64,000 bases of DNA from Gemmatimonas sp. (GCF_031426495.1 NZ_JANPLK010000017.1:66517-130516); one strand, 5' to 3'. Counted from the first letter of the stretch, positions 1-8,400 are shown. The notes: generated by a model not told the origin, from the letters alone. A program made the numbers and translations.

Positions 1-52
1 CCGATATTCCGGTCGGAAATCACGCGTTGGCCACCGTGGTTAGGTTTGAGGG

Positions 53-2563
53 ATGTCTCGCACCCCCGTCCCTGAACTCCTCGCCCCGGCCGGCACCCTC
101 GACGCCGTGCGCGCTGCGGTCGCCAATGGCGCCAATGCGGTCTACCTCGGCGCCTCGATGTACAACGCCCGCGATGAGGGCGCCCAGCTTTCGCTGGATG
201 AGCTCGAGTTGGCCTGTGCGATCGCGCATTCCCGCGGCGCCCGGGTGTACCTCACGTTCAACGTGCTCATCAAGCCCGAGGAACTCGGCGAGGCGCTCGC
301 CTATCTCGGCGAGTGTGTCGACCGCGGGATCGATGCGGCCATCGTGCAGGACCTGGGCGTGGTGCGGCTCATTCAGCAAGTGTACCCGCAGCTCGAGGTG
401 CATGGCTCGACGCAGATGACGGTACACGACGCCGCCGGCGCGCGGGTGATGCAGCGACTGGGCGTGGAGCGCGTGGTGCTGGCGCGGGAGAACACGCTCG
501 AAGACATCCGGGCGATCCGGGCGGCGGTACCGGAGCTTGGCCTCGAGACGTTCGTGCACGGCGCGCTGTGTATCTCGTACTCCGGCCAGTGCTTCATGTC
601 CGGCATGATCAGCGAGCGCTCGGCGAACCGGGGCTCATGCGCGCAGTCGTGCCGCAAGGACTACACGCTCACCGACGAGGCAACCGGAGCCACACTCGAC
701 AGCGGGTATCTCATCTCGGCAAAGGATCTCGCGGCGCATGATCACCTCCAGCAGCTCGCTGAGCTCGGGATCGGCTGCCTGAAGGTCGAAGGGCGAAAGA
801 AGAAGCCGGAATACGTCGCGACCGTCACGAAGGCGTATCGCGGATGGCTCGATGCGCTGGCACGCGGAGAACGCGCACTCGCGCCGTCGATCGAAGAGGT
901 CGAACCGCTCGTCCAGATCTTCAGCCGCGGCAACACCGGCGGCATGTATGGTGGACGCGAGGGTCGCGAGTACATCACGCGCACACAGCCCGACAATCGT
1001 GGATTGCCCATCGGTAAGGTGGTCGGTCACGAGGGCGCAGAACTGATCGTCGAGACTACGCACGCGATAGCGGTCGGTGATGGACTCGGCTTCGAATCGC
1101 CGGAGCCGACATCGGCGGCCACGATGGGCGGTTCCGTGCAGGGTGTTCGCAACGTGTGGACGCGCAACGGCACCCATCGTCAGGTCGTAAGCGTCCGGTT
1201 GAGCGCCGCGCGATCGCGCGTGCCCGAAGGATGGCGCGTGGTGCGCACGAGCGATGCCACGCTCTTGCGGCAGGCGCAGGCATCGTTCGCCACCGTGGCG
1301 GTGCCCGAGCGTGTCGGCGCGTTGCGCATCGACGTACGTGTGTTCGGCCATAGCGGCGGCCCGCTCAAGACGATCTGGCATGCCGGCGAAATGGAAGTCA
1401 CCGTGCGCGGCGAAGTCCCGCTCAGCGTAGCCAGCAAACGCTCACTCGATGTTCCGCAGCTTCGTGAACAGCTCGGACGACTGGGGGGGACGGCCTTCAA
1501 GTTAGGCACGGTCGACGTGGCCGGTCTTGCCGATGGCCTGTTCCTGCCGGTGAGCGAATTGAATCGCATCCGTCAGGACGCGGTGGCGCAACTCGAGGAG
1601 CAGCTCGGCTGGGCGCGTCAGAGCGATCTGGCGGTGCGTGAAGCGCGCATCGCCGAGGCGGTCGACACGGTTGCCTCATCGGTCCCATCGGCGGTCAGGG
1701 ATGCCTCCTTCGCGCTGCGGGCCATCGTGTGCGATCTCGATACCGCGCGTGAAGCCGCCGCTGGTGGTGCGACGGAGATTGTGCTGGATCCGTTCCTACG
1801 CCATCCCACGCCACCACTCGCCCGCGTGAACGCGCTGCGCGAAGAACTCGCCGCGGCCGGCGTCAGCCTGCGTCTGCGCACGCCGACCATTGTGCGCCCC
1901 GAAGAGCGCAAGCGCCTCGACAAATGGTTCGCGCTCGACCTGCCGTTGCTCACCGGCCATCTGGGCCTGCTCTCCGAGTTCGGTGGGGCAGGGCGCGACG
2001 TCATCGCGGATTACGCGACCAACGTGTTTAACCAGCACACCGCGCAACTGCTGTTCGAGCTCGGGGCATCACGACTGGTCGCGTCGATCGAACTGACGAC
2101 GGAGGAACTCGGTCAGCTCACCGATCCGTGGCGCGGACGCAATTTTGACGTACTCGTGTACGGGCGCACCGAGGGGATGACGATCGAGCATTGCGTGCTC
2201 TCGGCGGCATTCGATCGCGAGCCGACCACGTGTCGTGATCTCTGCGTGCAGAAGCACACCAACGTGTCGTTGACGGATCCGGCCGGTTACACCTTCGCGG
2301 TGGCCACCGACTCGGCGTGCCGCAACCGGCTGCTGCATTCGCGCCCCATTGACGGGTCCGAGTATCTTCCCGATCTGTGGGCGCAGGGCGTGCGCGGCTA
2401 TCAGATGGTCTTCAACGTTCCAGGTGATCCCGTGCAACAGATTGTGCGTTCCTATCGCGACATGCTCGATGCGCTTGCCGGCGACGTGTTGCCGGAGTTG
2501 ACGGCGACCCGCCGCCTGTTGGACGGCGCATTTACGCGCGGCCATTTCTCGAGAGCGGTCTGA
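53..2563 (+). CDS. Peptidase U32 family protein (RlhA/YdcP-like, with DUF3656-type middle region)
   Basis: This 836-residue protein belongs to the peptidase U32 family. The N-terminal half opens with PELLAPAGTLDAV and carries the family signature ETFVHGALCISYSGQC near residues 164-180, followed by the cysteine-rich segment RGSCAQSCRKDY. Family members RlhA and TrhP in E. coli are needed for hydroxylation of 23S rRNA or tRNA rather than being proven proteases, so an RNA-modification role is the most likely one (inferred). The length suits the long, two-lobed YdcP-like form: a middle region of the DUF3656 type and a second U32-like lobe near the C-terminus with further cysteines (HCVL and TTCRDLC, about residues 714-731). 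The ATG lies directly after a GAGGG, so the ribosome-binding spacing is very short. A small membrane-protein gene follows after one base. Confidence 0.88.
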   Translation: MSRTPVPELLAPAGTLDAVRAAVANGANAVYLGASMYNARDEGAQLSLDELELACAIAHSRGARVYLTFNVLIKPEELGEALAYLGECVDRGIDAAIVQDLGVVRLIQQVYPQLEVHGSTQMTVHDAAGARVMQRLGVERVVLARENTLEDIRAIRAAVPELGLETFVHGALCISYSGQCFMSGMISERSANRGSCAQSCRKDYTLTDEATGATLDSGYLISAKDLAAHDHLQQLAELGIGCLKVEGRKKKPEYVATVTKAYRGWLDALARGERALAPSIEEVEPLVQIFSRGNTGGMYGGREGREYITRTQPDNRGLPIGKVVGHEGAELIVETTHAIAVGDGLGFESPEPTSAATMGGSVQGVRNVWTRNGTHRQVVSVRLSAARSRVPEGWRVVRTSDATLLRQAQASFATVAVPERVGALRIDVRVFGHSGGPLKTIWHAGEMEVTVRGEVPLSVASKRSLDVPQLREQLGRLGGTAFKLGTVDVAGLADGLFLPVSELNRIRQDAVAQLEEQLGWARQSDLAVREARIAEAVDTVASSVPSAVRDASFALRAIVCDLDTAREAAAGGATEIVLDPFLRHPTPPLARVNALREELAAAGVSLRLRTPTIVRPEERKRLDKWFALDLPLLTGHLGLLSEFGGAGRDVIADYATNVFNQHTAQLLFELGASRLVASIELTTEELGQLTDPWRGRNFDVLVYGRTEGMTIEHCVLSAAFDREPTTCRDLCVQKHTNVSLTDPAGYTFAVATDSACRNRLLHSRPIDGSEYLPDLWAQGVRGYQMVFNVPGDPVQQIVRSYRDMLDALAGDVLPELTATRRLLDGAFTRGHFSRAV

Positions 2564-2564
2564 C

Positions 2565-2762
2565 ATGAAGCGTCTGTTTCGTACGCTCATGCCGCTCCTG
2601 CCGATCGGGCTGGCAGTCCTCGCCATCATCGACGCCGTCACGGCGTTCCAGACCCAACGCATTGGACGTGGCGCATTCAAAGTTGTGAGCGTGCTGGTGT
2701 GGCTATTCATCGCGTACATGCTCTACGAAACCAACAAGCGCATTCCGGCCGACGAGAAGTAG
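2565..2762 (+). CDS. Small membrane protein, function unknown
   Basis: A 65-residue protein with a basic start (MKRLFRTLM) and two hydrophobic segments, about residues 8-27 and 40-57, split by a short polar loop with TQRIGRG. It ends with the charged tail NKRIPADEK. Two membrane passes are predicted by eye. The start lies one base after the stop of the U32 gene, so the two are probably co-transcribed and translationally coupled. I recognise no family. The real-gene call rests on position, the coupled start and a coherent membrane profile; it could be a small subunit or simply a membrane peptide. Confidence 0.6.
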   Translation: MKRLFRTLMPLLPIGLAVLAIIDAVTAFQTQRIGRGAFKVVSVLVWLFIAYMLYETNKRIPADEK

Positions 2763-2833
2763 GCGGCGTTCGCATAAGGGCGCGCGCATCCTTTCGATGA
2801 CGGGCGCGCGAAGCGGAACGACTAGCGTGCGGC

Positions 2834-4627
2834 ATGCCGATCGCACGCACCACATCCGCCGGTTACGGCACGCTGGAACTCGCCCGCGCCACACTGCGTG
2901 ACACGTTCGGCTATCCGGATTTCCGGCCGCCGCAGATTCGTGCCGTGCAGTCGGTGGTTTCCGGGCGCGATTCGCTTCTGGTGCTCCCCACCGGCGGTGG
3001 CAAGTCACTCTGCTACCAAGTACCCGCGCTCATTCGCGACGGACTGACCGTGGTGATCTCGCCGCTGATCTCGCTGATGAAGGATCAGGTCGATGCGCTG
3101 CAGCGCAAAGGCGTCTCGGCGGCGTTCATCAACAGCACGCTGAGCGTGAGTGAGGTGGCCGAGCGTATGGCACGGGCGCGCGACGGCTCGTTGAAACTGC
3201 TCTATCTCGCGCCCGAGCGACTGGAGGCCGGCCGCACCCTTCAGCGTCTCGTCGACGTCGGGGTGCGGCTGTTGGCCGTCGACGAAGCGCACTGCATCAG
3301 CGAGTGGGGGCACGATTTCCGGCCGAGCTATCGGCGAATCGGACTGATTCGCGAGCGACTCGGCATGCCGCAAACCGTTGCCCTCACGGCAACCGCGACA
3401 CCCGATGTCCGGAGGGACATCGTGCGGCAGCTCGCGCTGCGTGACGTCGAGGTGGTCGTCGCCGGCTTCGATCGCATCAATCTCACGTATCACGTGACAC
3501 CGGTGCGCACGCAGCCCGACAAAGATCGTTCCGCCATCACACTGCTGCGCGCCACGGATGCGCCGGCGATTGTCTACGCACCCACGCGCAAGGCGGTCGA
3601 GCGCGTCACTTCCGTGCTGGTGCGCGGACGCATCAGAGCCGTCGCGTATCACGCCGGCCTGGACGACGCGCTCCGCCAGCGCGCGCAGGATGCGTTCATG
3701 CAGGAGCGCGCGCGGGTGATCGTGGCCACGAGCGCGTTCGGCATGGGTATCGACAAGCCCGATGTCCGACTGGTAGTGCATCACTCCATGCCCGGTTCCC
3801 TCGAGGCGTATTACCAGGAGGCTGGACGCGCCGGTCGCGACGGCCAGCAGAGCACGTGTGTCCTGTTGCATGCGTATCCCGATCGCTTCACGCACGAATT
3901 CTTCAGCGACTGTGCGCACCCTGAGCGCTCCGTCATCGAACGCACCTGGCACGCGTTGCGGTCACTCGCCGACCGGCAGGGCATGGTGTCACTTTCAGTC
4001 GAGGAGCTGGCGCACCGCCTGCCCACGTCGCTCGGCGAGCGAAAGATCGGGGCGGCGCTTCGCGTCCTGATGGCGGCCGGCGCCTGTACGAGTGAGGCGC
4101 CCGCGCCGGGTCGCGTCGCGGTCCGGCTCCTCGCGTGTCCGGAGCGGGTCATTGGCGAGCTCACGGGCGATCGTGCGTTTGATCGGGACGTGCTCCGAGC
4201 GCTGTGGCGTGCGGTCGGCAGCAAGCTGGAGCTCGGCGCCACCATTGATCTCGACTCGCTACCTCGTGCGCTCGGTGGATCGATGGCGCTCGTCCCTGTT
4301 TTGGAGCGGTTGGCAGCGCAGCAGTTCGTCACGTGGACGCGAACGGGGGCGGGCGTGCGCCTCGATCCGCGCGCCCAACACGGGAAATGGCTGCCGGTTG
4401 ATTGGTCCGCGATCGACCGACGACGCAAATCCGATCTGAACCGACTCGACGCTATGCAGGGATATGCGCAGACGCGCTATTGCCGAAGAGCGTTCGTCCT
4501 GCGCTATTTCGGAGACCCCGAAGTGCGCTCCCAGTGCGCTGCCTGCGATCGATGCTTGGGCACCACTGAAGTCCTTCTACCGGCCAGTACGAAGCAGTCC
4601 GTTCGTGGCCGGTCCCGCCCGCTCTGA
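2834..4627 (+). CDS. recQ: RecQ family ATP-dependent DNA helicase
   Basis: This 597-residue superfamily 2 helicase unwinds DNA 3' to 5' in recombination and repair. The Walker A motif LPTGGGKSLCYQVPAL is near residue 50, the DEAH box with its RecQ extension (DEAHCISEWGHDFRPSYRRI) near 150, and the C-terminal helicase motifs AFGMGIDKPDVRLVVHH and QEAGRAGRDG follow. In E. coli RecQ the zinc-binding cysteines come directly after the helicase core. Here the cysteine cluster (CRRAFVLRYFGD then CAACDRC, about residues 549-575) sits at the extreme C-terminus after a winged-helix-like region, and no HRDC domain follows. I have the impression that some other phyla, such as Bacteroidetes, share this order. 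Start at ATG 2834; it is followed closely by an acyl-CoA dehydrogenase gene of unrelated function. Confidence 0.93.
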   Translation: MPIARTTSAGYGTLELARATLRDTFGYPDFRPPQIRAVQSVVSGRDSLLVLPTGGGKSLCYQVPALIRDGLTVVISPLISLMKDQVDALQRKGVSAAFINSTLSVSEVAERMARARDGSLKLLYLAPERLEAGRTLQRLVDVGVRLLAVDEAHCISEWGHDFRPSYRRIGLIRERLGMPQTVALTATATPDVRRDIVRQLALRDVEVVVAGFDRINLTYHVTPVRTQPDKDRSAITLLRATDAPAIVYAPTRKAVERVTSVLVRGRIRAVAYHAGLDDALRQRAQDAFMQERARVIVATSAFGMGIDKPDVRLVVHHSMPGSLEAYYQEAGRAGRDGQQSTCVLLHAYPDRFTHEFFSDCAHPERSVIERTWHALRSLADRQGMVSLSVEELAHRLPTSLGERKIGAALRVLMAAGACTSEAPAPGRVAVRLLACPERVIGELTGDRAFDRDVLRALWRAVGSKLELGATIDLDSLPRALGGSMALVPVLERLAAQQFVTWTRTGAGVRLDPRAQHGKWLPVDWSAIDRRRKSDLNRLDAMQGYAQTRYCRRAFVLRYFGDPEVRSQCAACDRCLGTTEVLLPASTKQSVRGRSRPL

Positions 4628-4641
4628 CCTCGACGTCTTCC

Positions 4642-5859
4642 ATGGACGATAGTCTTTATTTCAACGAGCAGCATCTCGCCGTGCGTGACATGGTCCGCAG
4701 TTTTGCGCGAGAGCAGGTTGCCCCCGTCGCATCGCAACACGATGAGGACTCGACGTTCCCCTGGGTGAATGTGAAGGCCATGGGCGAACTCGGACTCCTC
4801 GGTATCCCGTGGTCCGAGGATGTCGGTGGCGCCGGATTCGATACGATCAGTTTCATGATCGCGATCGAGGAGCTCGCGAAAGTGTGCGCATCGCATTCCA
4901 TCACGATCAGCGCGCACACCACGCTCGGCACGTCGCCCATCGTGAATTTTGGCACGAAGGCACAGATCGAGCAGTACGTGCCGCTGCTGGCCAGCGGCAG
5001 GGTGCTCGGCGGCTTCGGCCTCACCGAAGAAAGCGCGGGCAGCGATGCCGGTGGCACGCGTACAACGGCCGAGAAAAAAGACGGCTACTATCTGCTGAAC
5101 GGCTCCAAGCGTTTCATCACCCACGCCGGTGTCGGTGAAGTGTTCGTCGTCACCGCAGTGACCGACCCGTCCAAGGGTACGAAGGGCATCTCGTCGTTCA
5201 TCCTGAACAAGGAGAGCTGCGATCTCGCGCAGTGCCGTGTACTGGGGGTCGGCCACGATGACTCGTTGACGCCGATGAAGGGCTTCACGTCGGGCAAGAA
5301 GGAGAACAAGCTCGGATGGCGTGCGTCCGATACGCGCGAGCTGCTGTTCGACAACGTCGAAGTACCGGCGGAGAATCTTCTGGGCACCGAGGGCCTCGGC
5401 TTCATCAACTTCATGAAGACGCTCGACGCCGGCCGTATCGGCATCGCGTCGCTCTCGATCGGCATCGCGCAGGGTGCGCTGGAGGAATCGCTGAAGTACG
5501 CGTCGGTCCGCAAGCAGTTCGGGGCGGCCATCGCGACGTTCCAAGGGATTCAGTTCCAGCTGTCCGATATGGCGACCGAGATCGAAGCTGGCCGTCACCT
5601 GGTGTATCACGCCGCCTGGCTGGCGCAGCAGGGCAAGCCGTTCGGCAAGGAAGCCGCGATGGCCAAACTGTTCTGCTCGGAGCTGGCCATGCGCGCCACG
5701 ATCAAGGCCATTCAGATCCACGGCGGGTACGGCTACACGAAGGACTACCCGGTCGAGCGCTACATGCGCGATGCCAAGATTTGCGAAATTGGCGAAGGGA
5801 CAAGCGAGATCCAGCGCATGGTGATCGCGAGGCACCTGCTGAAGGGACTGATGGACTGA
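4642..5859 (+). CDS. Acyl-CoA dehydrogenase
   Basis: A 405-residue flavoenzyme of the acyl-CoA dehydrogenase family, which introduces the alpha-beta double bond in acyl-CoA substrates and passes electrons to electron-transfer flavoprotein. Visible motifs are GGFGLTEESAGSDAGG (flavin and substrate binding), RKQFGAAIATFQGIQFQLSD, and IHGGYGYTKDYPVERYMRD. ICEIGEGTSEIQRMVIARHL near residues 378-397 includes the glutamate that serves as catalytic base in short-chain members. The overall look is butyryl-CoA dehydrogenase-like, but substrate length cannot be fixed from sequence. The middle domain has about 15-20 extra residues around CDLAQCRVLGVGHDDSLTP, just before SGKKENKLGWRASDT, compared with my memory of the family. 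No beta-oxidation partner is adjacent. A terminator-like hairpin lies about 120 bases downstream. Confidence 0.93.
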   Translation: MDDSLYFNEQHLAVRDMVRSFAREQVAPVASQHDEDSTFPWVNVKAMGELGLLGIPWSEDVGGAGFDTISFMIAIEELAKVCASHSITISAHTTLGTSPIVNFGTKAQIEQYVPLLASGRVLGGFGLTEESAGSDAGGTRTTAEKKDGYYLLNGSKRFITHAGVGEVFVVTAVTDPSKGTKGISSFILNKESCDLAQCRVLGVGHDDSLTPMKGFTSGKKENKLGWRASDTRELLFDNVEVPAENLLGTEGLGFINFMKTLDAGRIGIASLSIGIAQGALEESLKYASVRKQFGAAIATFQGIQFQLSDMATEIEAGRHLVYHAAWLAQQGKPFGKEAAMAKLFCSELAMRATIKAIQIHGGYGYTKDYPVERYMRDAKICEIGEGTSEIQRMVIARHLLKGLMD

Positions 5860-5887
5860 GTCACCGGGACGGACCGCCGTGGGTGTA

Positions 5888-5917
5888 TTGCGGGAGACGT
5901 TCGGTCCCGTGTACTCT
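5888..5917 (+). promoter_or_regulatory. Possible sigma70-type promoter
   Basis: TTGCGG and TACTCT are separated by 18 bases. Transcription from here would reach the hairpin at 5980-6011 after only about 60-90 bases. The match is moderate and the assignment is by eye. Confidence 0.3.
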
Positions 5918-5979
5918 TCCTTGGTAGTCCGTTTTGGTAGGACCCCGCAGTTTCCGTAGCCGTCGCTTCCGGCGCCGGC

Positions 5980-6011
5980 GGCCCGTGCGACTCACGGGCC
6001 GTTTGCGTTTG
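5980..6011 (+). terminator. Hairpin terminator
   Basis: GGCCCGTG (5980-5987) pairs perfectly with CACGGGCC (5993-6000) around a 5-base loop, and GTTTGCGTTTG follows. It is likely to end transcription from the acyl-CoA dehydrogenase gene, or a short RNA started at 5888-5917. Confidence 0.65.
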
Positions 6012-6331
6012 TGGCGGGGGCGGATTGGCGCCAGCGTGCAGCCATCCGACGCCCTCCACACGTCCCACCGCATGACACGCCCTGTGTGTCGATCGCGGGT
6101 AATCGCGTTTCTCCTGAGGCCTGCGCCTCCCGCCGCTACCGAAGCGCGGGACGGTCCGCGGTGTTCGGGCGCGACTCGCCCGTCCGATCAGTCGTGCTGG
6201 TTGGGGGAGCCCCGTGACGTCGTCCGTGTCGCCGCCGCCTGGCGCGCTCGGGCAGCCTCTGTTCGATCACCGTGTTTGTCGCCGCATCGGTCCAGTGGAG
6301 TCGCCACCGCCGAGACGCGCGGCAGGTCAGA

Positions 6332-7903
6332 ATGAAGCGAGAAATCCTGGTGAACGCGACGCCGCGCGAGACGCGCGTCGCCATTCTCGAGGACGGCCAG
6401 TTGGTGGAGCTGCTGGTAGATCGACCCGATGCCCGTCGCATGGTTGGCGACGTGTATCTCGGGAAGGTCGAAGCCGTGCTTCCAGGTATTCAGGCCGCCT
6501 TCGTGAACATCGGCACCGAGAAGTCCGCATTCCTGCACGCCGCCGATGTGGTGGTTGAGGATGCGCCCGTGGCCGATGATGAAGACGACGACGAGGACGA
6601 GGCCGGAGATGACGCTGGCGGCGGAAGCGCCGGCGGTGGGCGTCGTGGGCGCCGTGAAGTCCGCCCGATTCAGGACCTCTTGAAGCGCGGGCAGGATATC
6701 CTCGTCCAGATCACCAAGGAACCCATTTCCACGAAGGGGCCCCGCGTGACCGCGCAGGTCTCCCTCGCCGGGCGGTTCCTGGTGTATATGCCGTTTGCGT
6801 CGAAAGTCGGCGTCAGCCGCAAGATCGACGAGCGCTCCGAACGCCAGCGTCTTCGGGCGATGGTGTCCGAGATGCTCCCCGACGACGTCGGCGGCGTGAT
6901 CATCCGCACCGTGTCCGAGGACGCGACCAAGGAAGTGTTCGAGCGTGAGCTCAACACGCTCATCAATAACTGGAAGCGGATCAAGCGGAAAACGCAGTTC
7001 ACGCGCGCGCCGGCCCTGGTGCATCGCGAGACCAATGTGACCCGCGGACTCGTGCGCGACCTATTCAGTGCGAAGGTCGAGGGCGTTACCGTTGACTCGC
7101 GCCAGGTCTTCAACGAGATCACCGAGTACCTCACCGGCATCGCCCCCGAGCTCGTCGAGCGGGTGAAGCTGTACGAGGACATCGTCCCGCTGTTCGACAA
7201 GGCCGATATCGAGACGGAAATCCGCGACCTCTTCAAGCGGCGCTGCGATCTGCCCAGCGGTGGCTACCTGATCATCGAGCCAACCGAGGCGCTCGTCTCG
7301 ATCGACGTCAATTCCGGGCGGTACACCGGCAAGCGCGATCCCGAAAAGACCGTGTTCAAGACGAATACCGAAGCCGCGCGCGAAATTGCGCGACAGCTGC
7401 GCTTGCGTGACGTCGGTGGCATCATCGTGTGCGATTTCATCGACATGGAAACGCAGGGGAATCGCGACAAGGTGATCCACGAGTTGCGGACCCATCTCGG
7501 TCGTGATCGCGCCCGGACGAAGGCCCATGCCGTGTCTGACCTGGGGTTGGTGGAGATGACCCGCCAGCGCGTGCGTCAGAGCCACTGGCAGAGCATGACC
7601 GAGTCGTGCCCCACCTGCAGCGGAACGGGCCGGGTATTCACGCCGGAAACGATCGTTCGTCGAACCGAGCGGGCCGTTCGTCGCATGTCGGCCGAGGGGC
7701 GCCGAGAGCCGGTGATCTTGCGGCTCCACCCGGAGGTCGCGCTGCACGTGCTGGAGCAGGAGCACGACTTCGTGAAGCGCCTCGAGAAGTTGGCTGGATT
7801 CCCCTTGGAGCTGCGCGACGATCCGCTCCTGCGCCCGGATGAAATCAAGCTCGTTATGCGGGGCGCCCAGCGGGATGTCACACAGCAGTACGCCTTGGCC
7901 TGA
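6332..7903 (+). CDS. rng: Ribonuclease E/G family endoribonuclease
   Basis: This 523-residue protein is an RNase E/G catalytic core, which cuts single-stranded AU-rich RNA in mRNA turnover and rRNA/tRNA maturation. It opens with MKREILVNATPRETRVAIL, the usual start, which selects ATG 6332 over an in-frame upstream ATG at 6272. An S1 domain (GDVYLGKVEAVLPGIQAAFV) follows, interrupted at about residues 75-108 by an insertion rich in Asp and Glu and then in Gly and Arg. The catalytic DNase I-like region contains ALVSIDVNSGRYTG and IIVCDFIDM, with the metal-binding aspartates. CPTC near residue 425 is the zinc-link motif that joins protomers. There is no long C-terminal degradosome scaffold as in E. 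coli RNase E. L21 and L27 genes lie downstream after a hairpin. Confidence 0.93.
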   Translation: MKREILVNATPRETRVAILEDGQLVELLVDRPDARRMVGDVYLGKVEAVLPGIQAAFVNIGTEKSAFLHAADVVVEDAPVADDEDDDEDEAGDDAGGGSAGGGRRGRREVRPIQDLLKRGQDILVQITKEPISTKGPRVTAQVSLAGRFLVYMPFASKVGVSRKIDERSERQRLRAMVSEMLPDDVGGVIIRTVSEDATKEVFERELNTLINNWKRIKRKTQFTRAPALVHRETNVTRGLVRDLFSAKVEGVTVDSRQVFNEITEYLTGIAPELVERVKLYEDIVPLFDKADIETEIRDLFKRRCDLPSGGYLIIEPTEALVSIDVNSGRYTGKRDPEKTVFKTNTEAAREIARQLRLRDVGGIIVCDFIDMETQGNRDKVIHELRTHLGRDRARTKAHAVSDLGLVEMTRQRVRQSHWQSMTESCPTCSGTGRVFTPETIVRRTERAVRRMSAEGRREPVILRLHPEVALHVLEQEHDFVKRLEKLAGFPLELRDDPLLRPDEIKLVMRGAQRDVTQQYALA

Positions 7904-7931
7904 ACACGGCCGGAAATCCACGTTCCCACAG

Positions 7932-7955
7932 GCGCCTGAGGCTGGTCTCAGGCGC
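7932..7955 (+). terminator. Hairpin between rng and rplU
   Basis: GCGCCTGAG (7932-7940) pairs perfectly with CTCAGGCGC (7947-7955) around a 6-base loop. The T-tract is short because a -35 box begins immediately at 7956. It probably ends rng transcripts. Confidence 0.5.
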
Positions 7956-7984
7956 TTGACAGCTAAAGCGAAGCCGGATAAGCT
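7956..7984 (+). promoter_or_regulatory. Sigma70-type promoter of rplU-rpmA
   Basis: A perfect TTGACA (7956-7961) is followed after exactly 17 bases by TAAGCT (7979-7984), which keeps the key T1, A2 and T6 of the -10 box. It lies about 50 bases ahead of the L21 start and just past the rng hairpin, so ribosomal protein genes have their own promoter. Confidence 0.7.
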
Positions 7985-8032
7985 TTAAGGCTACGTTTGA
8001 AGCCTGCAGAATACGATTTAACAGATAGAGCC

Positions 8033-8350
8033 ATGAGCTACGCGATCATTCGCACCGGCGGCAAGCAGTTCCGTGCCGAGCCGGGCAAGTCCCTCAGGAT
8101 TCCCTCGTTGCTCGGCGATGCCGGCACGGCCGTCGAGTTCAACGACGTCCTTATCGGCAATGTCGGCACCGGTGTCCGCATGGGCGTGCCCACGCTCAGC
8201 GGTGCCAAGGTCACCGGCGAGATCGTGAAGCACGGCCTCGAAGACAAGATCATCGTCTTCAAGTTCAAGCGCCGTAAGAACTACGCCCGGAAGCAGGGTC
8301 ATCGGCAGAAGTTCACGGAAGTTCGCATTAACGAAATCACCCTCGGCTGA
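8033..8350 (+). CDS. rplU: 50S ribosomal protein L21
   Basis: This 105-residue protein is L21, a 23S rRNA-binding protein of the large subunit. It begins MSYAIIRTGGKQFRAEPGK, the usual L21 N-terminus, which selects ATG 8033 over an in-frame ATG at 7997. The C-terminal signature KFKRRKNYARKQGHRQKFTE is intact. It is paired with rpmA (L27), the widespread order. A sigma70-type promoter at 7956-7984 drives it, and a GC-rich hairpin lies between the two genes. Confidence 0.97.
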   Translation: MSYAIIRTGGKQFRAEPGKSLRIPSLLGDAGTAVEFNDVLIGNVGTGVRMGVPTLSGAKVTGEIVKHGLEDKIIVFKFKRRKNYARKQGHRQKFTEVRINEITLG

Positions 8351-8358
8351 TCGCCGGC

Positions 8359-8385
8359 GGCGCGCCTCACTGGCGCGCCTCCTTT
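8359..8385 (+). terminator. Intergenic hairpin between rplU and rpmA (possible attenuator)
   Basis: GGCGCGCC (8359-8366) pairs with a second GGCGCGCC (8372-8379) around TCACT, and TCCTTTT follows. Because it lies inside a two-gene ribosomal operon it may attenuate transcription or stabilise the L21 message. The rpmA ribosome-binding site (GGAG) comes just after it. Confidence 0.45.
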
Positions 8386-8400
8386 TCCGGAGTAAGAGCA

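Larger units (their letters stand above)
5860..6331 (+). other. 472-base non-coding stretch upstream of RNase E/G
   Basis: No convincing gene lies here. Open frames cross it (for example 5934-6335), but they are arginine- and serine-rich, resemble no protein and lack a clear ribosome-binding site. The stretch holds a possible sigma70-type promoter (5888-5917) and a strong hairpin with a T-rich tail (5980-6011). The remaining 320 bases up to the rng start show nothing I can name and may be the 5' untranslated leader of that gene. Confidence 0.6.

Noticed and set aside
5934..6335. 133-residue open frame in the non-coding region before rng
   Set aside because: It is arginine- and serine-rich, includes the hairpin at 5980-6011, and has no ribosome-binding site or family resemblance.
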